Positions 1 through 10,840 of a stretch of 64,000 nucleotides of DNA are shown here, in pieces. The stretch is from Anarhynchus alexandrinus (Eukaryota > Chordata > Aves > Charadriiformes > Charadriidae), in assembly GCA_008711295.1 (NCBI GenBank), contig VUYV01000514.1, positions 248,001 to 312,000 on the forward strand, read 5' to 3'. Position 1 is the first letter of the stretch. Each line of letters opens with the position of its first letter. The notes beneath the pieces are model-generated. The model saw nothing but the letters and a program-made list of their open reading frames with translations, ran no database searches and was not told where the DNA came from. The translations under genes were made by a program, and so were the position numbers.

Positions 1-214
1 ATGAAAGCAGTGGGGGATACTCTGGCAAAGACTTGGCTCTTAGGACGTCTTGTGCTCACGCAAGTCAGGTAGCCCTGGAAGAGGCACTGTCCCTGGAAGG
101 CCCTGGAAGATACAGCGCATCTTCCCCTCTCCCAGAACTACAGTGTGTATGTCAATAAGATAAATTACTTTTGGAATGTAATGCTCCTGCACCACTTTTT
201 TCTCCGTTTACTAG

Positions 215-254
215 AAGCTGTCCTTCAAAGGGCTGGTTTTCCCTTGGAAGGGAG
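215..254 (+). CDS. Candidate 40-bp internal exon, unidentified product
   Basis: A pyrimidine-rich run (ttttttctccgtttactag) ends directly before this stretch and a strong donor match (GGGAG then gtaagc) follows it. All three forward frames are open. The frame that agrees with the next candidate exons reads KLSFKGLVFPWKG and leaves one base over. No domain is recognisable in 13 residues. The call rests only on the paired splice signals and on phase agreement with the stretches at 1926, 10738 and 16439. It could equally be a non-coding exon or chance. Confidence 0.17.
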
Positions 255-533
255 GTAAGCCCACTGCCAGAGCGTGTCAGGAGAAGATGTTAGTTTAAAT
301 TCATACTCGCGCTGCCCTCACCTGAAATATAATTCTAAGATCAAATATGATGTATTTGGTCACATTTGGCACATTTCAATGAAATATTTTGAACTTTCTG
401 TTAATTTATCTTAATGAACAGTCTCCACTTATTTTGATAGATATGTTTACGTCTTTCTCAATCAAGGCGGAAAAAAAAAAGGAAGAACAAGACGTGCTTT
501 TCATGCTCTCACTCCATCCCTGGTTTCGCTTAC

Positions 534-623
534 CTCACTAAACAGACCATTTACAATCACTTTATTACCCTCCCTGCTGCCATTATATTCCAAAAGCCCT
601 TCCACTCCAGTGTCTGTCTTTTC
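534..623 (-). CDS. Candidate 90-bp minus-strand exon, unidentified product
   Basis: On the minus strand a stretch of exactly 30 codons lies between an acceptor-like ctag and a good donor (GTGAG then gtaagc). It begins EKTDTGVEGLLEYNGSREG and ends KVIVNGLFSE, with no stop, and has an ordinary soluble-protein composition. The acceptor's pyrimidine tract is weak. The stretch is opposite in direction to the plus-strand candidates on either side, so at most one of the two sets is likely to be real. No family is recognised. Confidence 0.15.
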
Positions 624-1925
624 CTAGTGTCAGGCAACTGGCTGCAACAGCTCCAAAGTCTCAGAAGTTGCTACAAGTAACTCAGTCACTGTAAAATTTT
701 GAGATGGTGTATTAGGCTGAAGTAAAGTGTGCACAGATGCGGTGCCATTGGGGTTTTCTACCTGCTTAGAGTGGCTTTTAATTTGCGGCATTAATTTAAC
801 AGCTAATTTAATGGGGATTTTAATGCAGGGGATTTTCGTGTGGAGTTTCTCGCTTGCACTACAAATAACATTGAGGTTTGTGTACAAATATGGTGATTCT
901 CCCCCGCTTTGGTAGCATGAAATCTAAAATACAGGTTAGGTTTTTGAGGACTTTCTCTGCTTAATTTGTGATTTAAAAATTGTCTTGGAAAATTTCTGCA
1001 TTTTGCACTAGATTTAATCAAAAAAAAAAAAAACCTAAACAGTACAGTTTATTTTTTAACACCATGTTTCACACGTCCAAACATGCTGATAACAGACTCT
1101 CTGTTAGGACTTCTAATTTTAATTGCATGGATAGTGTGAAGCACTATCTGATTGTGGAAATAATAAATGCTTTTCCCTTATTTTTAGATTTCTCACTTTA
1201 TTTGACTTGGCAATTTGGCCTATTAATATTTTTACCAAAAAAAAAAAAAAATCATGTTTAAATCTTTTTTAAAGCTGCTGCCATTTGTGCTTTATTCAAT
1301 TCAATTAGCTTCTCTGAAAAGTCTATCTAAATTCCATTAATACTTAGCCTATCTCATTAGTTTAAGTTTTTCTTCTCCATTTGTCTGAAACAGCCCTGGA
1401 GTTTTAACCTTTTTCTGACATGTGTTTTCCTTTATGAAGTGTCTTTCCCGGGCACAGTTGTGCATCCGTGTTGGTGGTACCTGAGCAGAGAAGAACAGTA
1501 CGGGAGGCAGGACCGACATGACCAGACAGGCAAAGGACCTACTGAGGAGTTCAGCACCAAAATACTTCTGCAGATGTGGGTGCAACTTCAAACTAGACAG
1601 CAGCAGTTTGTTTCAAGTATAATACAGCTTAATCCCGTAAATATTAAGGGCTTTGTTAGGCTAAAAGATTGTAGATGCAAGGCCAGTTTTTCTGGGTGGG
1701 ATCTCGGCCGTATTACGGGTTGTTTGGTTTCAGGACAGGAGTTCCCCGCAGTTAAGGGATCGGTCTGGTCTGTCATTGGCAGCACGGGGGATGACAGAGA
1801 TGCAAGCAGCTCAGTCATATCTCCACTATTTTTCGGTGGAGCAGACCTCACTCTTTGATTGGGCTGAAAGTAAAGCCCAGGTGCACAGCATCGTTCTCCT
1901 TAGCTAAAGATTTTCTCTTCTCCAG
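624..1925. other. Single-copy non-coding stretch
   Basis: No gene, repeat family or convincing exon is seen. There are short A runs near 1021 and 1239. Short opposed reading frames between 1349 and 1858 overlap on both strands and look like chance. Confidence 0.6.
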
Positions 1926-1978
1926 CAGGCTGTGGTGCAGAGGAGCCAACGGGCTCCCTCAAACGAGCGAGGGAAAAG
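1926..1978 (+). CDS. Candidate 53-bp internal exon, unidentified product
   Basis: A clean acceptor (gattttctcttctccag, followed by a second CAG three bases on) and a consensus donor (AAAAG then gtgaga) bound the stretch. All three frames are open. The frame that leaves a complete codon at the donor, as the candidate at 10738 needs, reads GCGAEEPTGSLKRAREK. The tandem CAGCAG would permit use of either acceptor without a frame change. CpG density is slightly above the neighbourhood. The product is not recognised. Confidence 0.22.
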
Positions 1979-4784
1979 GTGAGATTTCTTTTGGTCTGGA
2001 ATAGCAGCTCTCCAAGAGCAGCGATAAGAAGAAAGGTGGGATGATGTGTTCAGGTGATGCTGTTTGGCTGGAAACACCTTCCTAACACGATCTGATCAGC
2101 AAAGCTTTGAGAGGTGCTTGAATCCCTTCATACGCAAGTAGGAAGTCAGTTAGAGCGTGGCAGTTTCATGGCACAGTGTAAAGCTTCCAAAAGTGATAGG
2201 TAAGATGGGAAATTGCCACGGAATTAAAATTTGACCTCTTTCATCCCTTTGTTAGCAAAACTTCTCAATGCTGCCAGAGGAAATGAATCGACAGAACACA
2301 ATTTATAAACACACAAGATCAGACAAAACTGACATTAAACATTTACCAAGCTTTCAAAATATAAGCAGCTCTTAACATATCAATACTTAACAGGAAAATA
2401 TACTTTAAAACTTTTTTTTTAATGAGCACGCTCCAGGGAGTAAAATATTTTGGGTATTTTAGGAGTAAGTTACAACCCAGGTGAATCTGATAGGGTTTCC
2501 TTTAGCTGGAATCAGGTAGGAGCTATGTATAAGAAAGGAAGCTATAACAGAAGGTACTGTTATATGGATGGAGCATACATGAAGTGTTTATTTTTTCAGA
2601 TTGAATATCCAGTCCCCAAGGTGAAACAATAATGAATGACATCTTACTGACTGCCCAGACAGATCTTATGTTGCACTTTTAGATAATATGTAGTAATTCG
2701 ATATGAGTACTCATAAAATCTTATGTTCATGAAAACCAAAGAAAAAGAAACTGCTTTGCTCAAGTTAAGTTTCAAGTTAACAAGATAAATGTTTATTTTT
2801 AAAAAAATTAATTATTTGTATTTTAATTATTTTTGGATATATTTCATTTTATTTATGATGTGTTGGGTTTTCACATTTATATTTTGTTTCAATACACTTG
2901 GACTACATACCATACAGTTTGATTTCATTTTAAACCCTTAAGTTACTCCTTGTGCGAGAGGCAAAAACCACATAGGCCTTGATTTTCAGAGCCTGGGTAG
3001 GGAAATAGTTGTACTTGTACAGACACTATTAGTCTGCTAGACACATGTTCTAGCATTTGGTCTCCTAAAACTAGACATTAATCTTAATATTAATATTGAT
3101 CAAAAAAGGAGGACTCTGCCCATGAAAATATTTTGAAAAAAAATTAATATTTTTTCAAAAAGTTTTTCATAGGGTTATTTTTCCTTAATTCTGACAAAAA
3201 GTCAATGTTTTCATGGAAAGGAAACATGACTGATTAAAAAAAAGGTTTCCTTGGAAAAACAACAAACTAATTTTATTTCATGAAGCAGACGACCAGAATG
3301 CCCAAACCATACCTTTGGACAAGTGTACGTGTACACTGAAGAGCAGCCTACCAGGGAATGCCCTCGCTCTATAGTCTGCAGATACGTAGATAGGTTCGTC
3401 ACGTGAAAGATGTAAGGCCTGGTAGCAAAAAGAGAAATAATATTTATCTAGATTATAAAATGTCCACTGCTGGGAACAATTCCAAGCCTCGAAGTAGCTT
3501 CAAAGGAATTAAAATGACCACGTCGATTTCCTACTACTAAATAAATGGGTCGTATGATTATAGCAGTCTGACCACCGTCACAATAAAAGCAACTTATGCA
3601 TCTCCAAAGAACCATAGAAATTCCTAAACTTACCCAAGACATTAACAACTAGAATCCATGGGCAGGTACAAGTTTACTGCTAGCTGTTGTTGGTAAAGCC
3701 GTAAATGATGTGAAAAAGGCAAACACTTTCAACAGAGTTTCCATCTGTAAATAAGCTGTAAGGCATATCAATGTCATGTAATATTAATTTGGAACAGAAA
3801 ATTACTGTCTGTAATGCCAAGGATACTGGGCTGCCCAGAAAATTTACAATTTTTCCAAGATGCAGACCTTAGTGATTCACATCTAAGAGTCTTCAAAGAG
3901 TTAGTTAATTAATTTGCAGAAGTATTTAGACAAGGGAAGTAACAAGGTAATTTTAACTTTACTTCTGAAAATGCAATGTCCAGAGCTTGATCTTACACAA
4001 AACGAAGGTGCAACTTCCAAGCAATGAAGATAATCAAATTGTTGATCAGCTTCTTAGAAGGAGAACTTGATATTTTTAAAACATGATTATACATATTTTT
4101 CCAAAACAAACTAATTTATTTTCAGGTTAGATGACTGCATTTCGCTTCCCTGGGTTTGGGGATCCCTGTATATCCCTTTCAGTTATGGGTCATGGTAAGA
4201 ACATTCTCCTCACTGAATATTTGTTTCTTTACATTTTATGTCCCTCTCCTTTTACAGTGAGGAAGGGAAAGGAATTCAAGCTGTAGCGAATCCAAATAAT
4301 TATATGTACACTCTATATATAGAACCAAACAAAGCTTATGCATTAATGGATGATAAAAGAAACTGAAGATGAAACCCCCATCTTATTATAATGTTGTCTC
4401 ACATAATATTAGTAATACTTGGCACCCACTTCATGTTCAAAGCTACTCAGAAACATTAAGTAATTAACCTACATACAATTTAATGCCTTCTGCCAAGATT
4501 GCTGTACACAAACAAGTAACTAGAAGAAAAAGGAACTAAAGCCAGATTTAATCTGAGAATACGAATAACAGTTATAATAATCTTTCTTTGCAATTTTCAT
4601 CTAGAGTTTTTCCAAACACATTTTACTTTTTTTTTTTTCTTAATTACCAGGAGACCAAAACTTCTGATTCCTAATTGTTTGGGAGTCCCACTGAACTCAT
4701 GAGTAGAGCTATAAAGCCTGACTACCCATGACTGACGACTGGAAGACTGGACAGACTGGATTAGGCATTGTATATAGCACTTAC
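1979..4784. other. AT-rich single-copy stretch
   Basis: Very AT-rich, especially 2780-2890 and 3070-3180, with an 11-bp perfect palindrome at 3131-3160. A 69-bp plus-strand stretch ending at a gtaaga donor near 4194 is open in one frame, but its phase does not fit the neighbouring candidates. Nothing else is identifiable. Confidence 0.6.
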
Positions 4785-4812
4785 CCTCTAGAATTCTGTC
4801 ACCCACTGCCAG
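4785..4812 (-). CDS. Candidate 28-bp minus-strand exon with a PDZ-like motif
   Basis: The minus strand carries a T-rich tract ending ttcaacag, then 28 bases, then the donor gtaagtgct. The only open frame reads LAVGDRILEG. This matches the core of PDZ domains (L-x-V-G-D-x-I-L-x-V-N-G), the segment after the beta-C strand, and the donor falls where a following exon could supply V-N-G. Such an exon is very short for a PDZ gene. No exon encoding the rest of the domain was found on either side, so the match may be accidental or a relic. Confidence 0.17.
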
Positions 4813-5169
4813 CTGTTGAACAGCACAAAAAAAAAATTGTAACACACAGTATAAATGAAGAACACAAAGCCATATAAAGGGAGCTTTTACTATTTAAGGA
4901 AGCACAAAGGACTAAGGAAGGCTTTCTTGCTGCAACAGACTCATTGTTCTGAGCAAAAATCAGAACTGAGTAAAACAGACCTAGTCTGGGGTCGTGGTTT
5001 TTTGGCTTTGATTTCCTCATTTATTTATTTCTTTTTCACTATTATTTTCTGAATTAACCACAGTCCCTGCTTCCATGGTGGAAAGACATTCTTCTGCTCC
5101 CTCTGCGTGGCAAATAATTTGCTCTTTCTTCCATATCTTATCATGTTTATTTTCCTTTCCACACCTCAC

Positions 5170-5207
5170 CTTCTGTCAAGAAGTTGGACAACGAGCTGAA
5201 AAGTCTT
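5170..5207 (-). other. Candidate 38-bp minus-strand exon, possibly non-coding
   Basis: On the minus strand an excellent acceptor (cactacctctttttcag) and a good donor (GAAG then gtgaggtg) enclose 38 bases. Two of three frames are open. The frame that would join the PDZ-like stretch at 4785 contains a stop, so the two cannot be neighbouring coding exons of one gene. It may be part of a non-coding transcript or chance. Confidence 0.13.
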
Positions 5208-6049
5208 CTGAAAAAGAGGTAGTGATCCATTTAGCTCAGCAGCAGATCACAGCAAGTAACTGTAAAAAGCAAGCAGCCACAGCAGCAGCAGAGAGCCCCT
5301 GGTCCTGTGGTTTTGCACGGACCCTGAACAGCGTGCAAAAGCTGCAGTGGAGTTTCTTCCACTCCCTAAACCCCACAACTATGGGTACATTTTTATCCCT
5401 GATGTAGATACCTATCCACTTCTCCAAATAAAAAATCCTTTTGGATATTATTGTCTCCAGCTTCTAAACATGTGCCATGGTTTTATGAGGTCTTTGGGGA
5501 GTGTAGGTCAGTGGGGGCTGGGATGAGACAGGTGAATGTTTATGGAGTCATAAGAGAGAAGACAAAGATGGAGTTGGACCAGCCAGTAGGCAAGTGGGGT
5601 CAAGACGCCTTCAATTCAGGATCAATTAAAAAAATATATGATAACAATGAAGTATGAGACCATCCTGGAAAACCAAGCAAAAGCAACGGGTGGCAAAAAA
5701 CAAGACAGAGAGTGAGGCCAGGAGGATGAATTATGAAATATAAGTCTTGGAAAGAAAGTTACCTTTTATATTTTTTGCTGGACAAGCATCAGAAAGAGGG
5801 AGCTTGGTGGCAAGTGCAAGTGAGGAGGAGATACTAAAGATCACTTGAAGTGACAGCAGGAAGCAGACGGGCATGGACTAAGGGCAGCATGCTGCAGAAG
5901 CCTGTATCCCTTACACGCCGTCACAGCGCTTCAGATGCCGTGGCCAGTCCCAAGCAGCCGGCAGAGACCGGCCAACACAATCACCGTGAAGAGCTGCAAG
6001 GGCAAAGTTGGCTCCACTGGTTCAGTCTCCCACCCACTGGAAAGGGCTG

Positions 6050-6360
6050 GGAGGATCCCAGAGGCGGAGGGAGGATGGTCCCTCCATCCTCTCCTTCCCC
6101 CCCCTTCCTCCCCAGCACCGTTGGCACTATTCCTCTCTCTCTGCGTTCACTCTTTCCATGGAACGGGATGGGGGGGCGAGCAAGAAGAAGTGCGAAGGGG
6201 AGGTGGGAGGATGCCGGTGCCTCAGCGCGGCGGCCGGGTGGGCTGCGGGGTCCCGGGGAGCTGCGGGAGCCATGTGGAGCCACGCTGCTCGCACGTCCAT
6301 CAGCGCGGCGCTGCGCTCGCGGGGCGGGGAGGGGAATATTGGATATCGCTTTGGTCAGGG
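6050..6360. promoter_or_regulatory. CpG island, probable promoter
   Basis: From about 6190 to 6345 the DNA is strongly GC-rich with roughly twenty CpG dinucleotides in about 160 bases, whereas the surrounding DNA is AT-leaning and CpG-poor. It contains GC boxes (ggggcggggagggg near 6322). No TATA box is obvious. CpG islands of this kind usually mark promoters and here may serve either strand. On the plus strand an ATG in good context at 6272 (gggagccATGtgg) opens a 30-codon frame to 6364. On the minus strand a 100-residue frame starts in the island. No recognised gene begins here. Confidence 0.55.
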
Positions 6361-6364
6361 CTGA

Positions 6365-8471
6365 ATCTATAATTGAGAAGATGAGAGTTCATTACAGATT
6401 TTGGCCTTGGAGTGCTTGTCTTGGCAGAAGGCTTGGCTGAGTGTTAAAATCATTACCGAGTGGCCTAAATCTAAACAAACACCCACCTTTTCCATTTATT
6501 ACCAGGATGAAATGACTTGCCTTGTAGAACTGAAATACCTATAGTTGTCAGCTTCTCATTTCCCAGTGGTGCGTAAAATTCTCTCTTATGCCTGGCTTTC
6601 CCTCTGGTCTAGCTTTCCCTTATGTTATTCTACTGACAAGAATTATGTATTAAATTACAAGTTATCTGTCGCAGAATGAGAATTTCACTTCACACCAGAC
6701 AGAGGTCTGTTGTACAGCGCTAAGAGTTCCTGTTTCTCTGGGGCAGCGTTGTAAAGCAAGGCAAAGGTTAAATCAAAAAAAAAAGCAGGATGATTCTAAC
6801 ATGACGGTAGATGAAAATTCAGGCGTATACAGCAAGGGAGCCGTTTTTCATCGTTATGAATAGGTAGCTGGACAGAACCAGACAATATTCATACAGCTGT
6901 GTTTTTTTCAGTGTAAGTAAACCAACTGGTGGGATCATATGTGTGGAAGAACCACTGTAGTTCTTTTAGAGGTTTTTTCCCCATTTTTTGCTGAAGAAGT
7001 CTGTCCATATTGTTCCAACCCCAATGAATGCTTCAGCAACTGTGACCCATTTCACAATTCATTCGCACAGAGTACAGCCATTAGCATGCAGAAACCACAG
7101 CACTCTGCCTAAGAGAACAACTGTTTATTATTACAAAGGAGATAAAAATGGTGTATTATCTATTATATTCCATCACGGAAGACCATAACACATTACGTAT
7201 CCCTCTGTCTCTACCTGCCTGTCTAAAGATGGATTGAACAGTGGAGAAACAGAACTACTGATTGGGGGACTTTCCCCCCGGTTTTAATTGTGTGTGCAGA
7301 AAATACACGTGAAGAAACATGTAAAGCAAATCACTCAAAAGAGTGATTGGAAACAAATTTAAATGAGTAGTGTTTAAATAATTAACACCTGCCAAAGTAG
7401 GAACAGAGGCCTTATTGCTGATATTAAATCATATCCTTTAACGTCTGAAACAGATGACAGTAAGTAATTCCAAAACAGTCAAGACAGGAAACCAATTTTT
7501 AGTTCTTGGAAAGTTGAATTAGTTTCAATAAAGTTGATAAAAAGCCTATTTTGATTCTGTTAATTCTACTATGGAAAGCTGGTTTTACATTAAACTTTTT
7601 TTTCTAATTTAATATACTGTAACTGAGCATTTTTGAATCATGATTTAAAGTATATTCATTATTCAGTAAACTAATGATGTATGTTCCACCTGGTTGCTGC
7701 AGAGCCCAGTAAGTAAAAACTGTGGGTAGTATCTTGTTACCAAGAACAAATATTGGACTTGCCAAGTTTCCAGTCAGTAAATATAATTCACAATAGCTAT
7801 GCCAGATAGGCAAATAAGGATGTTCCCTAACAGAAGAAAACCCAAAAAAGAGATACTGTGTAGTGGTCCAATCCTAAAATTCAAGTTCCATAAAAGCGCC
7901 CATTGCAGAAATTGGCAATTTTGCCTGAGTGAAGACTGTGGCGTAACAGTTTGGAGCAAAGCCTAGATTTTTTTATTCAGAAAGAGTAAGTTAGGGAATG
8001 TGTGTGTGTGTGTGTGTGTGTGTTAAAATAACATTAATGCTGAAACACATATGAGTAAAAGCAAAGCTATTCTGGCTGTCACCTCACTCCTAATTCACCT
8101 CTCTGTCTCTTGGTATTTCATCAAAATTTGCTGCACGGTTAGATCACAGGTTGCTTCTGTTTGGAGACTCCCTTCAAGTAAAAAATATGTCTGTCCCTCT
8201 CAGATAATATTTTGCAGTGTCTGAACCTCCCGCAGTCATTAATGGATGCCACTAAGGCAGCATCACCTTGAGGTGGTCCTGGGCTTGCAATGGGCTTAGC
8301 CCAGCAGATCTGAGTGGTTGTCCATACCTCTAAGATGTGAAGCACAGTCAAGACATTCACTACTCCGGAGCAAGGCAGTTCTCTGCTAGAAGGACAACAG
8401 GTCACTTTCTGGAAGGGAGGACTTTCTAGGCACAGAAAGGCACAGAAACAGTGAATTCATTCCACCAATAA
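6365..8471. other. Single-copy non-coding stretch
   Basis: No gene or interspersed repeat is recognised apart from the TG microsatellite at 7999. Reading frames are short and random-looking. Confidence 0.6.
7999..8023. repeat. (TG)n microsatellite
   Basis: Twelve uninterrupted TG units plus one base. A perfect dinucleotide tract of this length is likely polymorphic and can adopt Z-DNA. Confidence 0.97.
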
Positions 8472-8828
8472 AATAAAGACCATGACAAATCTAACCACCT
8501 CCTGTTTCAAACACGTGCCTCAGTTCTTTGCCCTGCCTTCTCTAACGCAAATATACAGAGATGTCTATCTGAAATAAAACACATCTTAAAAACCGGACTA
8601 AACCCAGGTGACAGTGCCATCTCCCAGCATACAGCCGGTGCCCAGAGCAAGAGCTGCTGCGCGTTGCAGATCCCTCTGAGCACGCCTGGCAGTGCTGATA
8701 GCAAGAGCAAGTCCAAAATCGGCCAGGCCAACCGGAAACTGTCAAATGGCAACCCCAAACCCCCAAACTGTGTGCACATGTTCTCCTATAAGAAAAGGAT
8801 GAAAGAACATCATTTGAATGATGCATAG
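8472..8828 (+). pseudogene. Open frame of 118 codons without a start; possible decayed coding sequence
   Basis: The frame is open from a stop at 8469 to the TAG at 8826-8828 with no early ATG. Its second half has a protein-like composition rich in Ser, Lys, Asn and Gly (for example STPGSADSKSKSKIGQANR). The minus strand is also open over much of this region. Local GC is higher than in the flanks. It could be a relic of a processed coding sequence, an exon with boundaries I cannot place (an AG at 8606-8607 is a weak acceptor), or chance. No family is recognised. Confidence 0.15.
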
Positions 8829-8907
8829 TCATATAGCTTAATGTACGGTTGGCAGACATTCAGCTCCAGTAGCAATGGCTGTGGTATAAAAGTTAATATA
8901 AAAGAGT

Positions 8908-8985
8908 ACTTTACAGATGAGGTAACCAAGTTACAGACAGATCAAGTTGTCACTTGTTCCTGTAAGATCTGAACCTACCTTCTCA
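8908..8985 (-). repeat. MIR SINE relic
   Basis: Read on the plus strand this is the reverse of the MIR core: tttacagatgaggtaacc, then a degraded gttacagacagatcaag segment, then a match to the 'gatctgaacctacc' end. MIR elements are ancient amniote tRNA-derived SINEs. The copy is heavily diverged and lacks its ends. Confidence 0.55.
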
Positions 8986-10737
8986 GTTAAAACATCCTTT
9001 TTCTGTATGCCTCATTTCCAAAGCACAGCAAAGGATGCTTGAGTGGCTACGGCATTCCTGAGTGAGAGCTACAGAGGGGGGAAAAGTCTGGGAGGAGAGG
9101 GAATATTTCACCCCTTTGGTGGCCACAGCTGGAATAAACCCAAAATACTGAATGCACTGACATCAGACTCAGCCTCCCTTTGGTTTTACGGTGATCAGAA
9201 TTGAGGTCCTTCCTATTTACAAAAAACTGCAGAAGCTTTTTTTATGAACAACAGCAATTTTTTTTCTGGGAAAAAAAAAAATTACTTCTTTACAGCCTTT
9301 CGCCCTTCTTTTTTCCCCTTTCTCTAGTAACATCTTTTAACAACGAGAAAGGGAGAGGAAACCCCAAAACTTCTTTATCTGTATTTGAAGCAAATAGATA
9401 CAGAAATGAGATGCAGAGGTTTTGAAGTAGAAGGCATAAAAGTGGGTTCTATTGCTTTTGCCTTTCCCCTAGAGTGAAAAAGTGCACTGTGCATCTAATT
9501 CTTCTGCCCCAGAAGCCCCCCTCATTTGTAGAGCACAGATGCGTTACAGAATAAATATAAAGCACCTTCAGAGACAAATTTAAAATTAGATCTCTCAAAA
9601 CCTGTATCTACTTTAGTAGTTATGGAAGGGCTTTTTCTGTGTTAGAAACTAAGTATTGGTAAAATCAACGAATTCTACTTTATGTCCTTACATTCCTCAC
9701 TTTATTTTTTTTTAATTTTAATTAAGAAACCACTTCCCAGCTGCAGGCCAACAAAATATTTGGGGGCTAAAATTAACAACTTGAAACCAATTTTTTTTTT
9801 TTTTTTCATATAAAAAATGCATTTAGTTAAAATGTAAGAAGAGGTTTTCCAGGTTCCTTGAGCAGCCGCATAGCTGCACGGTCCCCGGGGCTGGTTGCAC
9901 CTGGTGGAGCAGAGCCTTCCCGCTGTGGCAAGCGCGGCTCCTTCTGCCCCAAGAGAAGCAAGAGCTCCTCAGCAGCCCAGCCAGCAGCACTGTCGTCGCA
10001 TTGCGCCCAGGCAAGAAGATGCATACATTCCCTCCAGCTCTGTCGAGACACAGGACCACCGACCTTTACGGATCTGCAGTGTGGTATTGTTCTAATTCTT
10101 CCTCCCTTTTTGAAGATATGTGAGAAACTAGGATGCTTAAATAGCCCAATATATTCAAACTCTAAGTGCAGTGCTGTTACCTAGGAAATATACCACAATC
10201 CTGACAGTGATGTTCTTTTAACAAATCCACTTTTAATGGAATACATGGATTAAAAATTAAGTCTATAAATTAACCTAGGAGCTGGAAGTGACTGGGTTAT
10301 TGCTGGAGAAGAGCACCCCATTTAACAGTATTTGTACAAAGAGGAACTGACAAGGCTTTGTCAGCTCATATAATATTATTTTAATCAGTTATGAGCTAAT
10401 GACAAGAATCGAATGAATTTAATGAAACGGTACTGTCCAACTTTCTTTGGTCAGATTTGCCAGGTCACCTCTATCCCCTGAGTAGTTGCATCTCCCCCAG
10501 TAAAAATGGTTCTTAACTCCTTTTCATATTGTCTGTGCAATTCCCCCGCTGCTCTCTTGTCCTTTGGACATCCAGTTTGGATATGTACTTCTCTCTCTAT
10601 CTTTCTTTTTTTTTTTTTTTTCTTGGGAACTCAAAGTAAAAATGTCAGTCTATCAACAAAGTGCCATTAACTTTCTTATAGATCTTTACTTTCTGTTTTC
10701 CTGTCTCTTCTTTCTAACCCTCTTGCTTTTCTTTTAG
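8986..10737. other. Non-coding stretch with a GC-rich patch
   Basis: The region holds T and A homopolymers (9791-9806, 10606-10621). A GC- and CpG-richer patch at about 9855-10060 is open on both strands over roughly 70-100 codons. Opposed open frames in GC-rich DNA are expected by chance, so no gene is called. Confidence 0.5.
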
Positions 10738-10840
10738 AAAAGACATATTTTGGACCCCAGTACAGTTCCCTCAGTGAAACAAGTTAATGGAACAGAGTCC
10801 CAAAGTGTGTTCATTGAGCCCATCAGAAATGCAAGGACAG
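10738..10840 (+). CDS. Candidate 103-bp internal exon, best coding candidate on the plus strand
   Basis: A long pyrimidine tract ending cttgcttttcttttag gives a near-ideal acceptor, and ACAG followed by gtacagta gives an acceptable donor. Only one frame is open. It starts KRHILDPSTVPSVKQ and ends FIEPIRNART, leaving one base. That phase agrees with the candidates at 1926 upstream and 16439 downstream. The peptide is hydrophilic with no recognisable domain, so it could be a linker in a larger protein. The gene is not identified. Conservation of this exact interval in other birds would decide the matter. Confidence 0.3.

Noticed and set aside
5850..6440. 196-codon plus-strand frame through the CpG island, the longest in the window
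   Set aside because: Two other plus frames and one minus frame are also open across the island. High GC removes stop codons, and the translation is low-complexity (Arg/Gly/Pro-rich) with no domain.
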